Assembly (NCBI RefSeq): GCF_001718835.1
Contig: NZ_CP013443.1
Coordinates: forward strand, 558,001 to 622,000
Direction of reading: 5' to 3'
DNA: 64,000 bases
Source: Burkholderia cepacia
GTDB lineage: Bacteria > Pseudomonadota > Gammaproteobacteria > Burkholderiales > Burkholderiaceae
The notes under the pieces were generated by a model. It had not been told where the DNA came from, did no database searches, and worked only from the letters and a program-made list of their open reading frames with translations. Of this stretch, positions 62,435 to 64,000 are shown piece by piece. Both the position numbers and the translations under genes were made by a program. Every line of letters begins with the position of its first letter. The first letter of the stretch is position 1.

Positions 62435-64000
62435 ATGCAAACCACCGACAACGCGACGTCCCAGTACGAGAGCGCCTCGAGCCGTCCGCTCGGCGGGACC
62501 GAACAGGGCGCGAAGGCGCTCGCGCCGCAGGCCACGTTCGCCGACTACAAGGTGATCCGCCGCAACGGCAGCGTCGTATCGTTCGAACCTTCGAAGATCG
62601 CGATCGCGGTGACCAAGGCTTTCCTGGCCGTCAACGGCGGGCAGGGCGCGGCATCGGCGCGCGTGCGCGAGCAGGTCGAACAGCTGACGCACAACGTCGT
62701 GCGCGCGCTCGTGCGCAGCCGCCCGAACGGCGGTACGTTCCATATCGAAGACATCCAGGACCAGGTCGAACTCGCGCTGATGCGCGGCGGCGAGCACAAC
62801 GTCGCGCGTGCGTACGTGCTGTATCGCGAGAAGCGTCACCTCGAGCGCCAGCATGCGGGCGAGGAAGCCGCGGCAGCGGGCGGCGAGTCGAGCACCGGCA
62901 TCAACGTCGTCGACAACGGCGTCACGCGCCCGCTCGACCTGAACGCACTGCGTGCACTGATCGTGTCGGCATGCGACGGTCTCGGCGCTGCGGTTAACCC
63001 TGACCCGATCGTCGCGGAAACGGTGAAGAACCTGTACGACGGCGTGCCGATGAGCCAGGTCTACGACTCGGCGATCCTCGCGGCGCGCACGATGATCGAG
63101 AAGGATCCGGCATACAGCCAGGTCACGGCCCGCATCCTGCTGCACACGATCCGTCGCGAGATCCTCGGCGAGGAAGTCGTCCAGGCCGAGATGCCGGCCC
63201 GTTACGCGGAATACTTCCCGCAGTTCCTGAAGCGCGGCGTCGACGCCGGCCTGCTCGACGACAAGCTGCTGCAGTTCGACCTGAAGCGCCTCGGCGAAGC
63301 GCTCGACGCGAACCGCGACCTGCAGTTCGGCTACCTCGGCCTGCAGACGCTGTACGACCGCTACTTCCTGCACGTCGACGGCACCCGCATCGAAATGCCG
63401 CAGGCATTCTTCATGCGCGTCGCGATGGGCCTGTCGCTGAACGAGATCGACCGCGAGACGCGCGCGATCGAGTTCTACAACGTGCTGTCCAGCTTCGACT
63501 TCATGAGCTCGACGCCGACGCTGTTCAACTCGGGCACGCACCGCTCGCAGCTGTCGTCGTGCTACCTGACGACGGTCGCGGACGATCTCGACGGCATCTA
63601 TGAGGCGCTGAAGGAAAACGCGCTGCTGTCGAAGTTCGCCGGCGGCCTCGGCAACGACTGGACGCGCGTGCGTGCACTCGGCTCGCATATCAAGGGAACG
63701 AACGGCAAGTCGCAAGGCGTGGTCCCGTTCCTGAAGGTCGTCAACGACACGGCCGTCGCGGTCAACCAGGGCGGCAAGCGCAAGGGCGCGGTCTGCGCGT
63801 ACCTCGAATCGTGGCACCTCGACATCGAGGAATTCCTCGAGCTGCGCAAGAACACCGGCGACGACCGCCGCCGTACGCACGACATGAACACGGCGAACTG
63901 GATTCCCGACCTGTTCATGAAGCGCGTGATGGAAGGCGCCGACTGGACGCTGTTCTCGCCGTCGACCTGCCCGGACCTGCACGACAAGTTCGGCGCCGAT
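62435..64000 (+). CDS. nrdA: Ribonucleoside-diphosphate reductase alpha subunit NrdA (3' end cut by the window)
   Basis: The first 522 residues of a class I ribonucleotide reductase large subunit, which makes deoxynucleotides with a radical from NrdB. After a variable N-terminus of about 40 residues, an ATP-cone domain spans about 43-140 (VIRRNGSVVSFEPSKIAIAV). It is the allosteric site for dATP inhibition. The catalytic barrel begins with STPTLFNSGTHRSQLSSCYL, with the first active-site cysteine in SSCYL. GGLGNDWTRVRALGS and NQGGKRKGAVCAYLE are conserved. The start ATG at 62435 follows CAGGAG. The remaining active-site cysteines lie beyond the window. Confidence 0.95.
   Translation, partial: MQTTDNATSQYESASSRPLGGTEQGAKALAPQATFADYKVIRRNGSVVSFEPSKIAIAVTKAFLAVNGGQGAASARVREQVEQLTHNVVRALVRSRPNGGTFHIEDIQDQVELALMRGGEHNVARAYVLYREKRHLERQHAGEEAAAAGGESSTGINVVDNGVTRPLDLNALRALIVSACDGLGAAVNPDPIVAETVKNLYDGVPMSQVYDSAILAARTMIEKDPAYSQVTARILLHTIRREILGEEVVQAEMPARYAEYFPQFLKRGVDAGLLDDKLLQFDLKRLGEALDANRDLQFGYLGLQTLYDRYFLHVDGTRIEMPQAFFMRVAMGLSLNEIDRETRAIEFYNVLSSFDFMSSTPTLFNSGTHRSQLSSCYLTTVADDLDGIYEALKENALLSKFAGGLGNDWTRVRALGSHIKGTNGKSQGVVPFLKVVNDTAVAVNQGGKRKGAVCAYLESWHLDIEEFLELRKNTGDDRRRTHDMNTANWIPDLFMKRVMEGADWTLFSPSTCPDLHDKFGAD

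Overview
This window reads as part of the larger chromosome of a Burkholderia sensu stricto species, most likely close to the B. cepacia complex. The evidence is GC-rich codon use (GCG, CTG, ATC and TTC preferred), a betaproteobacterial rRNA operon with Ile and Ala tRNAs in the spacer, a paa gene arrangement like that of B. cenocepacia, and a complete betaproteobacterial division and cell wall (dcw) cluster running into lpxC and secA. The species is not resolved here.

Region by region. (1) 1-4703: phenylacetyl-CoA catabolism, with paaN, a thiolase and paaG on the minus strand and a divergent paaF; a palindrome resembling a TetR-type PaaR operator lies between them. (2) 4742-10564: one complete rRNA operon (promoter, boxA, 16S, tRNA-Ile, tRNA-Ala, 23S, 5S, terminator). 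Its 23S gene carries an unusual extension of about 90 nt in helix 45. (3) 10816-16926: a molybdopterin oxidoreductase, fadD, a general porin and coq7. (4) 17315-34618: the dcw cluster mraZ-rsmH-ftsL-ftsI-murE-murF-mraY-murD-ftsW-murG-murC-ddlB-ftsQ-ftsA-ftsZ, tightly packed with many 4-bp ATGA overlaps. It makes lipid II and the divisome in one transcriptional stream. (5) 34807-41483: a frameshifted peroxiredoxin, lpxC (lipid A), a dciA-like gene, secA and argJ. (6) 41503-47977: a DUF815 ATPase with mutT, and on the opposite strand pilB-pilC-pilD-coaE-zapD-yacG; pilB shows a frameshift near its N-terminus. (7) 48057-54022: a CorC-type CBS protein, tRNA-Pro, a polyprenyl diphosphate synthase, rplU-rpmA-obg and proB. 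(8) 54105-64000: a CNP1-like lipoprotein, rppH, proS, a MarC-type membrane protein, hpt, ffh, a cytochrome c assembly protein, a small zinc-ribbon protein, ampD and the 5' part of nrdA with two NrdR boxes.

Almost everything is core housekeeping DNA. I found no prophage, transposon, CRISPR array or defence island, and no convincing new multi-gene system. The most noteworthy signals are the 23S helix-45 extension, two single-base frameshifts (peroxiredoxin and pilB), a rare-codon tract inside rsmH, a perfect palindrome at the lpxC promoter, and regulatory repeats at mraZ, nrdA and paaN/paaF.
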